This document shows, piece by piece, positions 38,220 through 45,732 of a DNA stretch of 64,000 bases. The notes beneath the pieces are model-generated. The model was given only the letters and a program-made list of their open reading frames with translations, was not told the DNA's origin and did no database searches. Within the stretch, counting starts at the first letter, position 1, and each line of letters starts with the position of its first letter. The stretch lies in the NCBI RefSeq assembly GCF_022345965.1, contig NZ_JAKRMU010000006.1:62001-126000 (forward strand), read 5' to 3'. The position numbers and the translations under genes were made by a program. This DNA comes from Corynebacterium sp. ACRQK. GTDB taxonomy: Bacteria; Actinomycetota; Actinomycetes; Mycobacteriales; Mycobacteriaceae.

Positions 38220-39392
38220 GAGCTCCACAAAGCTGAAGGTGCCAGTAGCGTGGACGTCCTTGTCCAGCAGATATAGGCGCTTCACGGCCACTACGATGGC
38301 CTCGGCGATGGTATCGCGCATAGCGGGATCAGTGAGGATCTCCACGTCCTTCGGGCTCGTCAGGTAACCGGGCACGACCTGCACCGTCGGCATGCTGGTC
38401 AGGCGCAGAATGTCCCACGTCTGACCGTGGTTAAAGCAGTTCTGCAGCGGCGTGCGGGCTACAATCTCGCGCTGAATAAAGCCGGAGAGCTTCTCGCCCA
38501 CCATCGACGAGTAGCCCGTCAGCGAGCCAAAGTAGAAGGTTGCTGCGCCGTTGGCCTTCTCGTTTGGGTAAATGTCGGCACGCAGGCTAATCATGACGTC
38601 TGCGCCGAAGGCATTGGCAATGTTCGCGCGATCTTGGTTAGTGGGGTTGGCAGACCGGGGGCGCGAAAGAATAGTTTCCATCCCCGCCGCGATCATACGG
38701 CCTTCTACCCTGCCGGCCAGGTCCCACAGGATCTCCTCCTCCGAAATCTGCCCGAAGGGGCCGCTAACGATATATCCCTTGTTCGAGCCACCGAGACCCG
38801 GGTCAATCACCACGCGCTTGCCTGTTAGCTGCGGTCCGGCAGAGCGAATCTGTTCCTTCTCTCGAATTGATTGGGGTGAACCGCCGGTAATCCTCCGCCC
38901 CAGGTAAGACAGTGCGCGCAGAGTATCTGGGCCGACAACTCCGTCGTTATTCAGCCCGTAGTTCAGCTGGTAGTTCACTACCGCGGAGTGTGTACGCGGC
39001 CCGAAATGGCCGTCGACACGGCTGGTGTAGAAACCCAGATCGTGCAACTGAGTCTGCAGCTGCGCCACGTCGTCGCCGACGAACTGGTTGCCCTGGAGCG
39101 AGAGCACACGTGCACCCAGGGTGTAGGAGGCCTCACGCAGCGCACGCAATGTGCCGGGAGTGATGGTGCCGTCGGCAATAATGCCACGCTGCTGCTGAAA
39201 CGCCTTCAGCGCCTCCGCCAGAGCCTCGTCGAAAACTTCTTCCTCGCTGGTCCAGCGCTGCGACTTGCTGCCGGTCGCGTCGCCTTCATACCCTTCCAGC
39301 AGCCCGAGACGCGCCAAGGTGCCGCGGACCTCGGCGACGCGCGGGCTGCGGTCGCCGACCTGGAGAAGCAAACGATCCACTGGGTTCAACAC
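38193..39392 (-). CDS. cwlM: CwlM, peptidoglycan amidase homologue lacking zinc ligands
   Basis: A 399-residue protein with two peptidoglycan-binding-type domains (about residues 10-75 and 95-165) and an amidase_3 domain. Catalytic positions are changed: DPGHGG reads DPGLGG, the SIHAN-type His reads SLRAD, and the final catalytic Glu region reads VQVVPGYLTS. In mycobacteria CwlM is a cytoplasmic, PknB-phosphorylated activator of MurA rather than a hydrolase, and there is no signal peptide here. The start may be TTG 39392 (used) or a GTG at 39383. Confidence 0.9.
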   Translation of the reverse strand: MLNPVDRLLLQVGDRSPRVAEVRGTLARLGLLEGYEGDATGSKSQRWTSEEEVFDEALAEALKAFQQQRGIIADGTITPGTLRALREASYTLGARVLSLQGNQFVGDDVAQLQTQLHDLGFYTSRVDGHFGPRTHSAVVNYQLNYGLNNDGVVGPDTLRALSYLGRRITGGSPQSIREKEQIRSAGPQLTGKRVVIDPGLGGSNKGYIVSGPFGQISEEEILWDLAGRVEGRMIAAGMETILSRPRSANPTNQDRANIANAFGADVMISLRADIYPNEKANGAATFYFGSLTGYSSMVGEKLSGFIQREIVARTPLQNCFNHGQTWDILRLTSMPTVQVVPGYLTSPKDVEILTDPAMRDTIAEAIVVAVKRLYLLDKDVHATGTFSFVELLQEELPNK

Positions 39393-39553
39393 TCCAATTC
39401 TTCAAACTTTCGCGGCATTGAAGCCACTATGGCCACTGTGAGCCAAATCACATTTGAGATCTTTCGCCAACAGTGGCGAGCCATAGATGCAATTCTAGGG
39501 ACAAATCCGCCGATCTGCTTTACTTGCAGGTCAGGCGTGTTGCATCAGTTGTT

Positions 39554-39877
39554 CTAAAGCTGTGCCTCAATTGCAGATCGCAGCGTGTCCCGATCCTGGG
39601 CGCCGGTGAATTCCGCGACCTTTTCCCCGTCCTTGAAAACCATGAGGGCGGGAATGGACATGACCTGGAACATGGCACCCAGCATGCGCTCCTCATCGAC
39701 GTTCACCTTGGCGATCTTCGCTTTGCCATCGAACTCCGCCGCCAGCTCGTCGAGAATGGGCGTCATAGCTAGACAAGGGCGGCACCATTCGGCCCAAAAG
39801 TCGACAAGAACGGGCTGGGTGGCCTCGACGACCTCGGATTTGAAGCTGGACTGGGTGACGTTCACGATGTCGGACAT
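39554..39877 (-). CDS. trxA: Thioredoxin with WCRPC active site
   Basis: A 107-residue cytoplasmic thioredoxin: VLVDFWAEWCRPC, the conserved Asp in the N-terminal strand, the SIPALMVF cis-Pro loop and TGAQDRDTL. The active-site dipeptide between the cysteines is Arg-Pro instead of the usual Gly-Pro, which should shift redox potential or partner choice. It lies next to trxB on the same strand, but a 123-base gap with its own promoter region separates them. Confidence 0.96.
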   Translation of the reverse strand: MSDIVNVTQSSFKSEVVEATQPVLVDFWAEWCRPCLAMTPILDELAAEFDGKAKIAKVNVDEERMLGAMFQVMSIPALMVFKDGEKVAEFTGAQDRDTLRSAIEAQL

Positions 39878-40000
39878 AGTGGCGACAAACCTCCTGGGTG
39901 GGGGCGCTTTTCTTTAAGTTGGAGGTTACCCTTCAACGTGTAGATATCCTATGTCCGACCGGCCATAGTTACCTAACGGTGACCGAACGTGCCCGATCTG

Positions 40001-41035
40001 TTACAGGGTGGCGAGGTAAGCCTCGGCGTCCAGGGCGGCACGGCAGCCGGAACCAGCTGCGGTGATGGCCTGCTGATAGTGGGAATCCACCAGGTCACCG
40101 GCGGCGAACACGCCTGGCAGGCTAGTGCGGGTGGAGGGCTCGTCGACCTTCACATAACCGTTTTCCTGCAGCTCCACCTGGCCCTTGAAGACGGTGGTGC
40201 GCGGGTCGTGACCAATGGCTACGAACATGGCATCCATCGCAACGTCCTGCTGCTCGCCGGTCTGGGTATCCTCCACCACCAGCGTCTCCACGGACTTATC
40301 ACCCTTGACCTCCACGACCTTCGCGTTGGTCAGGAACTTGATCTTCGGGTTGTTACGGGCGCGCTCTTCCATGATCTTGGAGGCGCGAAACTCGTCACGA
40401 CGGTGAATGAGGGTGACGGTCTCGCCGAACTTCGTCAGGAAGTCGGCCTCCTCCATTGCGGAATCGCCGCCGCCGACCACGGCGATCTGCTTGCCCTTGA
40501 AGAAGAAGCCATCGCAGGTCGCACAGGCGGATACGCCGCGGCCCAGCATCTCCTGCTCGCCAGGAACGTGCAGGTAGCGCGGGGCGGCGCCGGTAGCCAG
40601 GATCACGGCGCGGGCCTGGTACTCCTCGCCATAGGCCCACACCTTCTTGATCTCGCCGGTCAGGTCGACCTTCTCCACATCCTCCTGGCGCAGGTCAGCG
40701 CCGAAACGCTCGGCCTGGGCGCGCATCTCTTCCATAAGATCCGGGCCCATAATGCCCTTCTGAAAGCCCGGGAAGTTCTCCACCTCGGTGGTCTGCATCA
40801 GCAGGCCGCCGTACTCCACGCCCTCGAAAACCACCGGGTTCAGCTCTGCGCGCGCTGCGTACACGGCGGCGGTATAGCCGGCCGGCCCGGAGCCGATGAT
40901 GATGACGTCATGAACCTTGCCTGCCTCTGCGTTTGCAGCGCCGTCTGCGCTGGTAGCGCTGGCGTTATCCGCGTCCGCGGCACCCTTCGAATCATTGCTG
41001 AGAATACCGCTGGCCTGCAGGAATGGCTGATGCAT
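40001..41035 (-). CDS. trxB: Thioredoxin reductase
   Basis: A 344-residue FAD enzyme that reduces thioredoxin with [23 protein letters not shown], the active disulfide CATC in [22 protein letters not shown] and [13 protein letters not shown]. An N-terminal extension of about 40 residues, Ala/Asp/Ser-rich, precedes the FAD motif. TAGACT at 41071-41076 is a likely -10. Regulation by the adjacent SigM is known in C. glutamicum and plausible here. Confidence 0.97.
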   Translation of the reverse strand: MHQPFLQASGILSNDSKGAADADNASATSADGAANAEAGKVHDVIIIGSGPAGYTAAVYAARAELNPVVFEGVEYGGLLMQTTEVENFPGFQKGIMGPDLMEEMRAQAERFGADLRQEDVEKVDLTGEIKKVWAYGEEYQARAVILATGAAPRYLHVPGEQEMLGRGVSACATCDGFFFKGKQIAVVGGGDSAMEEADFLTKFGETVTLIHRRDEFRASKIMEERARNNPKIKFLTNAKVVEVKGDKSVETLVVEDTQTGEQQDVAMDAMFVAIGHDPRTTVFKGQVELQENGYVKVDEPSTRTSLPGVFAAGDLVDSHYQQAITAAGSGCRAALDAEAYLATL

Positions 41036-41070
41036 ATCTATCCTTTGAGGTCGAAGATGTTGTTCACTTC

Positions 41071-41076
41071 AGTCTA
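41071..41076 (-). promoter_or_regulatory. -10 element of trxB
   Basis: TAGACT on the minus strand, about 35 bases before the trxB start, overlapping the sigM stop codon. Confidence 0.35.
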
Positions 41077-41691
41077 ACCGGCCACAGCCATTCCGTATTC
41101 CTCTGCCCCGCCGAGGTGCTTGTATATCATCCGTTTCGCCCGATTCTTCCGCGATTTCACGGTGCCAACGGGAACCCCCAGTTGCTCTGCGACTGAGGCC
41201 TCACTTAGTCCTCGGATTTCCGTCAGCACCATCACGTCACGCATTTCGGGCGAGAGTTGTCGCAGGCTACGGTGCACATCCAACCGGGCGACGGTGGCCT
41301 CCTCCCTCATCCCCCGCGCGGGCAAAGTCCGCGTACGCTCGTTGAAATCCTCGCGCCCCGGCTGTGCCTCGCGGCTGTAGCGCCGCATGTATGAAAGTGC
41401 TGCGTTGCGCATGATGGTGGCCATCCAAGTGCTCACGCTGGCGGAGCGTTCCCCGTTGAAACGCGCGGCGAAGCGGTGCACACGCAGCAAACCTTCCTGG
41501 TAAACGTCCATTTGGTGAGCCTCGGGCACGTTCACGCGTCGAACCGCCCACCACAGCGTGCGCTGGTGCCGGTCGATTAGTTCGCGAAAAGCACCGGGTT
41601 GCCCCTCGTTGTGGCCGCGCAGCAGCTCGTGGTCGGTTTGTTGCGCTGGCAGTGTGTTGCTCTTTGATCTTTGTGACGCCCCCAGCATCAT
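41074..41691 (-). CDS. sigM: ECF-type RNA polymerase sigma factor SigM
   Basis: A 205-residue sigma-70 family factor with region 2 (DVYQEGLLRVHRFAARFNGERSASVSTWMATIMRNAALSYMRR) and region 4 (LSPEMRDVMVLTEIRGLSEASVAEQLGVPVGTVKSRKNRAKRMI). SigM handles disulfide stress and trx expression in C. glutamicum. In M. tuberculosis an anti-sigma gene lies between sigM and trxB; here the two are adjacent and no anti-sigma is visible. The N-terminal GASQRSKSN is encoded by a recurrent GGGGCGTCA motif. Confidence 0.93.
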   Translation of the reverse strand: MMLGASQRSKSNTLPAQQTDHELLRGHNEGQPGAFRELIDRHQRTLWWAVRRVNVPEAHQMDVYQEGLLRVHRFAARFNGERSASVSTWMATIMRNAALSYMRRYSREAQPGREDFNERTRTLPARGMREEATVARLDVHRSLRQLSPEMRDVMVLTEIRGLSEASVAEQLGVPVGTVKSRKNRAKRMIYKHLGGAEEYGMAVAG

Positions 41692-41801
41692 CTTCCCCCT
41701 TGTGTGTCTTCGGGAGCCATGCCGCCCCCCGTGCCCAACACTTTATTCATCGGCGGGCAGATTGTGGGTTTGAAGTTCCTGGCCTGTGGATAACTGGGAA
41801 C

Positions 41802-41843
41802 GGCGCCTGCCTCATTGTGAACTTCACAGTTGAGGCAGGCGCC
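41802..41843 (-). terminator. Strong nested hairpin after murJ
   Basis: GGCGCCTGCCTCA and TGAGGCAGGCGCC form a perfect 13-bp stem. Inside it TGTGAA-C-TTCACA is a second palindrome. It lies 23 bases beyond the murJ stop, before sigM. There is no T-run, so it is a terminator or processing hairpin by inference. Confidence 0.55.
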
Positions 41844-41866
41844 GTGATGCGCTATAGGCTGGCGGT

Positions 41867-44800
41867 CTATTCGACCGGCTGTACGGGACGTGCGGGGCGA
41901 GAGCCCTCTTCCGTGTTGCCCTCGCTGACGTCCGAGTTGTCGGTGCCGGAGGTATCCCCACCGGCATTTTCGTCGCTGGTCTGGTCCAGCCAGTTGCCGG
42001 CGGCGGTAACCTCAGCCAACGTGGCGGACTTCGGCAGCGGCAGGCCGGTGATCCAGATCAGCAGGCGGTTGCCCTTGGCGGCGCTGACCTTATCGGTATC
42101 GTATTTGCCCTTTTCACGGCCCTTGTTGCTTCCCGCTGCGCCTTCGCTGTCGCCCTCGCCTGCATTTTCGCCCGGCGCGGCGGAGGAGTCTTCGCGGTCG
42201 ACACCCCAGCTGGAGTCGCCAGTGGTGTCTGCGGTGTCCGCGCCCATGCCAGCCAGGTTCACGGTCGCGTCGGCGGAGTCCGCATGCATGGTCTTAAGAA
42301 GCGTTGTCTGGTCCAGAGATGTCAGCTTTCCGTTGGCGTCGGCCTGCGCCAGGCGCAGCTCCAGGGTGGTTCCCCGGGTCAGGCCGCGCAGCTGAACCTG
42401 CGACAGGGCGGTGCCTTCTGGCAGTGTCATCAAAAGACCAATTCCGGGCTTCGTGGTGCCAGGCTGGCCACCTAGCTGCACTGATGCCGGGTTGGACTGC
42501 CAGAACGTCTCGGGGTCGCCGTCGGTGATAAGACGCGCCAGATCTGGGCGGTCCAGCGGCCAGTTCACATCGGCGGGCAGCCACTCGAGGGGCCGGCCCA
42601 GAGGGACCTCCGCCGGATCCACGCCACGGACGGCTTGCGCACCCTGGCGCAGCGAATCGGTGGACAGTGGCGAATCCTTCCGGTCGCCGCCGACCACGCT
42701 GATCACCGCCGCTACTAGCGCGGCGACAACCAACACGGAGACGAAAGCGATAGCCGCGGCGGCTGCCATGCCCACCGGGCGGTTGCCGCGGGCTCCGAAG
42801 CCGGATTGCGCGCTTGGGTCCGGGGTTTGATCCTCCTCGATCGCCAGGTCACCTGCCTTTAGCTCTCGCAGATCCTTTGCTACCTTGCGCAGGTCCTCCG
42901 GACCCACCTTCTCGCCGTCGAGCTCGTGGATCTTCTTGTAGATGCGGGTGAGGTCCTCCGGCACCTCCTCGTAGGGGACGTGCTCCAGCAACAGGCGCAG
43001 CGCAACGGCCACGCCGTGGGCATCCTGTGCCGTGTCATCGTTCGGTAGCACACCCGGGAAGGCCAGCACGGCCGCGCCATCGGTGCCGATGCGCACGCGG
43101 TCGCGGTGATCCAAGCCCAGTGAGGTGCCACTGTCCTCGGCCTGCGCGGCAGCGTCGGCCAGGGAGGACACGGCGAAGGCCGCCGCCAGCGGCTCTGGTT
43201 GGCTTTCCGCCACGGTGGTCAGCGGGGAACCCTGTACCCAGCGGGAAACAATGACCACCAGGTTGCCATAGTCGATTACACGGTTAACCTGTGCCATACC
43301 CGGCACGTTGAACTGCTTAAGCTTCGCGGATAGGCGCAGCATCTCGTCCTTCGCGCGTGCCACTTCCACGCCGTTGACAGGCACGGATACGCCGGGGGCG
43401 ACCTGCGAGCGGGCATAAGCCACCGGATCCATGATGGTCAGAGCCACAATGTCGCCGGTGGCCAGCTCGCGACCCTGCCAGAACCGGGCGGCAGACCAAC
43501 CGCCGTGGTCGGCGAGCAGACGGTAGCGGCCCTCCAGCAGTGGAGCGCCCGGTACCAAGCGTGGACCGCGCACCCGGCCAGCCGCCAGTGGCGGCAGCGC
43601 CACGCCGGCCATCATGTGGTCCAGAGCAATGGCCTCCCGGGCGGCCAACTCCTGGGCCGACAGGCGACGGGGCTGGTCCACTTCGCTGGGTTGCTCGTCG
43701 CTGGGGAGTGGGCGTCGGGAAGGAAGAACCCGCGACATACCCGGGATGCGCGACAGGGCACCCACCAGGGTTTGGATCTCCGGCAGCGGGGCGCGCACCA
43801 GGATCAGCCCGGTCACACCCAGGAACAGCACGCCGGCGATGAGCAGGCGGATGACGAACCAGGGGTTGGTGAGCGCCGGGAAGGCGAAGTGCGTCAGCAG
43901 CACATCCACGCGCCAGGCGACCAGCGCACCGATCAGCGAGGAACCCAGCGCCCACAGCACGGTCTTCGTTACCTTGCGGAACTGCAGGTCCCCCAGCGAG
44001 CGCCGCAATAGACGGTCGCCGATGATCGCGCCGGCCATAAAGCCCAGGCCATTGGCCGCACCCAGCAGCACCACGACCAGGCGTGGCTCGGTGGCGATCT
44101 GCGGGGCGATGTAGGCGAAGGTCAGCTTCGTCGCGGTAATTCCCGCGATGATGAAGGTGGGGGTCCAGACTTCCTCGCGGGCGTAGAACACGCGCAGGTG
44201 CAGCAGCACCAGGGCGTAGGGAATCAGGGTGAACGCGGAGAAGCTGATGGTCCAGCCCAGCACGTTCGCATCATCCAGGGAGAACTCCTTGTAGGCGAAC
44301 AGCGCGGCGGAGATCAATGTGCCAAAGCAGGTGAAGAAGACGATGATCGGCACCATGGCCAGCATCGTCAGCTTCGAGGCGACGGTCAGGTCGCGCACCA
44401 CGGCCTTGTCGTCGCCCTCCGCGGCATTCCGGGAAAGACGGGGCATGACGGCCGTAAGCAGCGTCACGCCGATCACGCCATAAGGCATTTGCAGCAGCTG
44501 CCAAGCCTGCATGTAGATGGTCGGTGCGACCTCCCAGGTGTCGGAGGCGATGCGGTTATTCAGCAGCCAACCGACCTGGGAGATGGCCACGTACACGACG
44601 ATGGCGATGGCCATGCCGCCGAAGGACTTCAGGCGCTCGTCAATCCCCCACAGCGGGCGCAGGTTAATGCCAGCCTTGCGTAGGAAGGGCACCATGATCA
44701 GCGCCTGCATGACCACGCCCGCGGTGGTGCCCAGGCCCAGCAGCAGCACGTGCGGGTCGGTGATGGTCACATTGTCCGTGGGCTGCAGTTTGGTATCCCG

Positions 44801-45679
44801 CGGCAGGAACATGTACAGCCCCAGCACGGCGAGCGTGACCACGTTGTTGGCCACAGGCGCCCACGCGCCGGGTTTGAATACTCCCTTGGTGTTCAAAATC
44901 GCCATGAACACGGCAAACATGGCGTAGAACATGATCTGCGGCAGCACCAGGTAGGCGAATGCCGTGGACATGCCGATGTTCACGTGGCCCTCGGAATCCA
45001 GGCTCATGCGCACCAGCAGCGGCGCGCATGCCACGGAGACCAGGGTGATGACCAGGGTAAGCGAGAACGTGAGCGTCAAAAGTCTTCGTATAAACGCCTC
45101 GCCGCGGTCCGCGTCCTCCTTCTCGGCGCGCACCAGCACGGGCACCACCAGGGAGGTCAGCACGGCACCGAGCACCAGCTCAGTCACCAGGTTCGGCAGC
45201 GTGTTGGCCGTGTTGAAGGCACTGGCCACCGCACCGCCCAGCGCGGAGGCGATGAACACCGTGCGCAGGAATCCCGTGATGCGGCTGATCAGGGTGGCGA
45301 TGGCCATGGAGCCGCCGGCGCGGACGATCTGCTCGTCGCTCTGCTTCTGGTTCTGGTTGTCTGTGTTGCCATTGCTGGCGCCGTTACCGTCGCTATCGGT
45401 CGGCTCGTCGGTTGCGGTCGCGGTGGCAGCACTGGCAGCGGTCGCGGTACCCGCGGTTGCCGCTACGGCAGTGCCGTTGCCGTTGTGGGCACCGTCGTGC
45501 TGGTCACCATTGCTCTGGGTCGGGCTGTTTTGTGACGCCCCGTCTCCACCCGTCGGCGCCCCAGCCTTCGTGCGGTCTTTCTTCGGCGCTAGCGCCGGCG
45601 GCTGGGTCGCACGGAAACGTCCGCGCTGTCCGGCCGAGGGCTTAGCCGGTTGGTCTTCCCTCTCTTGCTCAGAAGTCAC
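41867..45679 (-). CDS. murJ: MurJ/MviN lipid II flippase fused to pseudokinase and extracytoplasmic domain
   Basis: About 1270 residues. A disordered Ala/Thr/Asn/Asp-rich N-terminus of some 115 residues precedes a MOP-superfamily flippase (about 120-660, from GGSMAIATLISRITGFLRTVFIAS). Next is a degenerate protein-kinase-like domain (about 700-950, no clear catalytic HRD or DFG), one membrane helix near 970-995 and an extracytoplasmic domain with discoidin-like character, as in mycobacterial MviN. There PknB phosphorylates the pseudokinase, which then binds FhaA and slows lipid II flipping. The start is uncertain: GTG 45679 or TTG 45700. Confidence 0.93.
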   Translation of the reverse strand: MTSEQEREDQPAKPSAGQRGRFRATQPPALAPKKDRTKAGAPTGGDGASQNSPTQSNGDQHDGAHNGNGTAVAATAGTATAASAATATATDEPTDSDGNGASNGNTDNQNQKQSDEQIVRAGGSMAIATLISRITGFLRTVFIASALGGAVASAFNTANTLPNLVTELVLGAVLTSLVVPVLVRAEKEDADRGEAFIRRLLTLTFSLTLVITLVSVACAPLLVRMSLDSEGHVNIGMSTAFAYLVLPQIMFYAMFAVFMAILNTKGVFKPGAWAPVANNVVTLAVLGLYMFLPRDTKLQPTDNVTITDPHVLLLGLGTTAGVVMQALIMVPFLRKAGINLRPLWGIDERLKSFGGMAIAIVVYVAISQVGWLLNNRIASDTWEVAPTIYMQAWQLLQMPYGVIGVTLLTAVMPRLSRNAAEGDDKAVVRDLTVASKLTMLAMVPIIVFFTCFGTLISAALFAYKEFSLDDANVLGWTISFSAFTLIPYALVLLHLRVFYAREEVWTPTFIIAGITATKLTFAYIAPQIATEPRLVVVLLGAANGLGFMAGAIIGDRLLRRSLGDLQFRKVTKTVLWALGSSLIGALVAWRVDVLLTHFAFPALTNPWFVIRLLIAGVLFLGVTGLILVRAPLPEIQTLVGALSRIPGMSRVLPSRRPLPSDEQPSEVDQPRRLSAQELAAREAIALDHMMAGVALPPLAAGRVRGPRLVPGAPLLEGRYRLLADHGGWSAARFWQGRELATGDIVALTIMDPVAYARSQVAPGVSVPVNGVEVARAKDEMLRLSAKLKQFNVPGMAQVNRVIDYGNLVVIVSRWVQGSPLTTVAESQPEPLAAAFAVSSLADAAAQAEDSGTSLGLDHRDRVRIGTDGAAVLAFPGVLPNDDTAQDAHGVAVALRLLLEHVPYEEVPEDLTRIYKKIHELDGEKVGPEDLRKVAKDLRELKAGDLAIEEDQTPDPSAQSGFGARGNRPVGMAAAAAIAFVSVLVVAALVAAVISVVGGDRKDSPLSTDSLRQGAQAVRGVDPAEVPLGRPLEWLPADVNWPLDRPDLARLITDGDPETFWQSNPASVQLGGQPGTTKPGIGLLMTLPEGTALSQVQLRGLTRGTTLELRLAQADANGKLTSLDQTTLLKTMHADSADATVNLAGMGADTADTTGDSSWGVDREDSSAAPGENAGEGDSEGAAGSNKGREKGKYDTDKVSAAKGNRLLIWITGLPLPKSATLAEVTAAGNWLDQTSDENAGGDTSGTDNSDVSEGNTEEGSRPARPVQPVE

Positions 45680-45732
45680 TACTCCATCTTTATGCAACAA
45701 TCGTGCATTCCCTAACGGAGCCCCGGGCGTGT

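Noticed and set aside
39989..41077. 362-codon frame antisense to trxB
   Set aside because: Overlaps the whole of trxB, with no start context and no family.
41816..41828. GlxR/CRP binding site
   Set aside because: TGTGA and TCACA are separated by 3 bases instead of 6.
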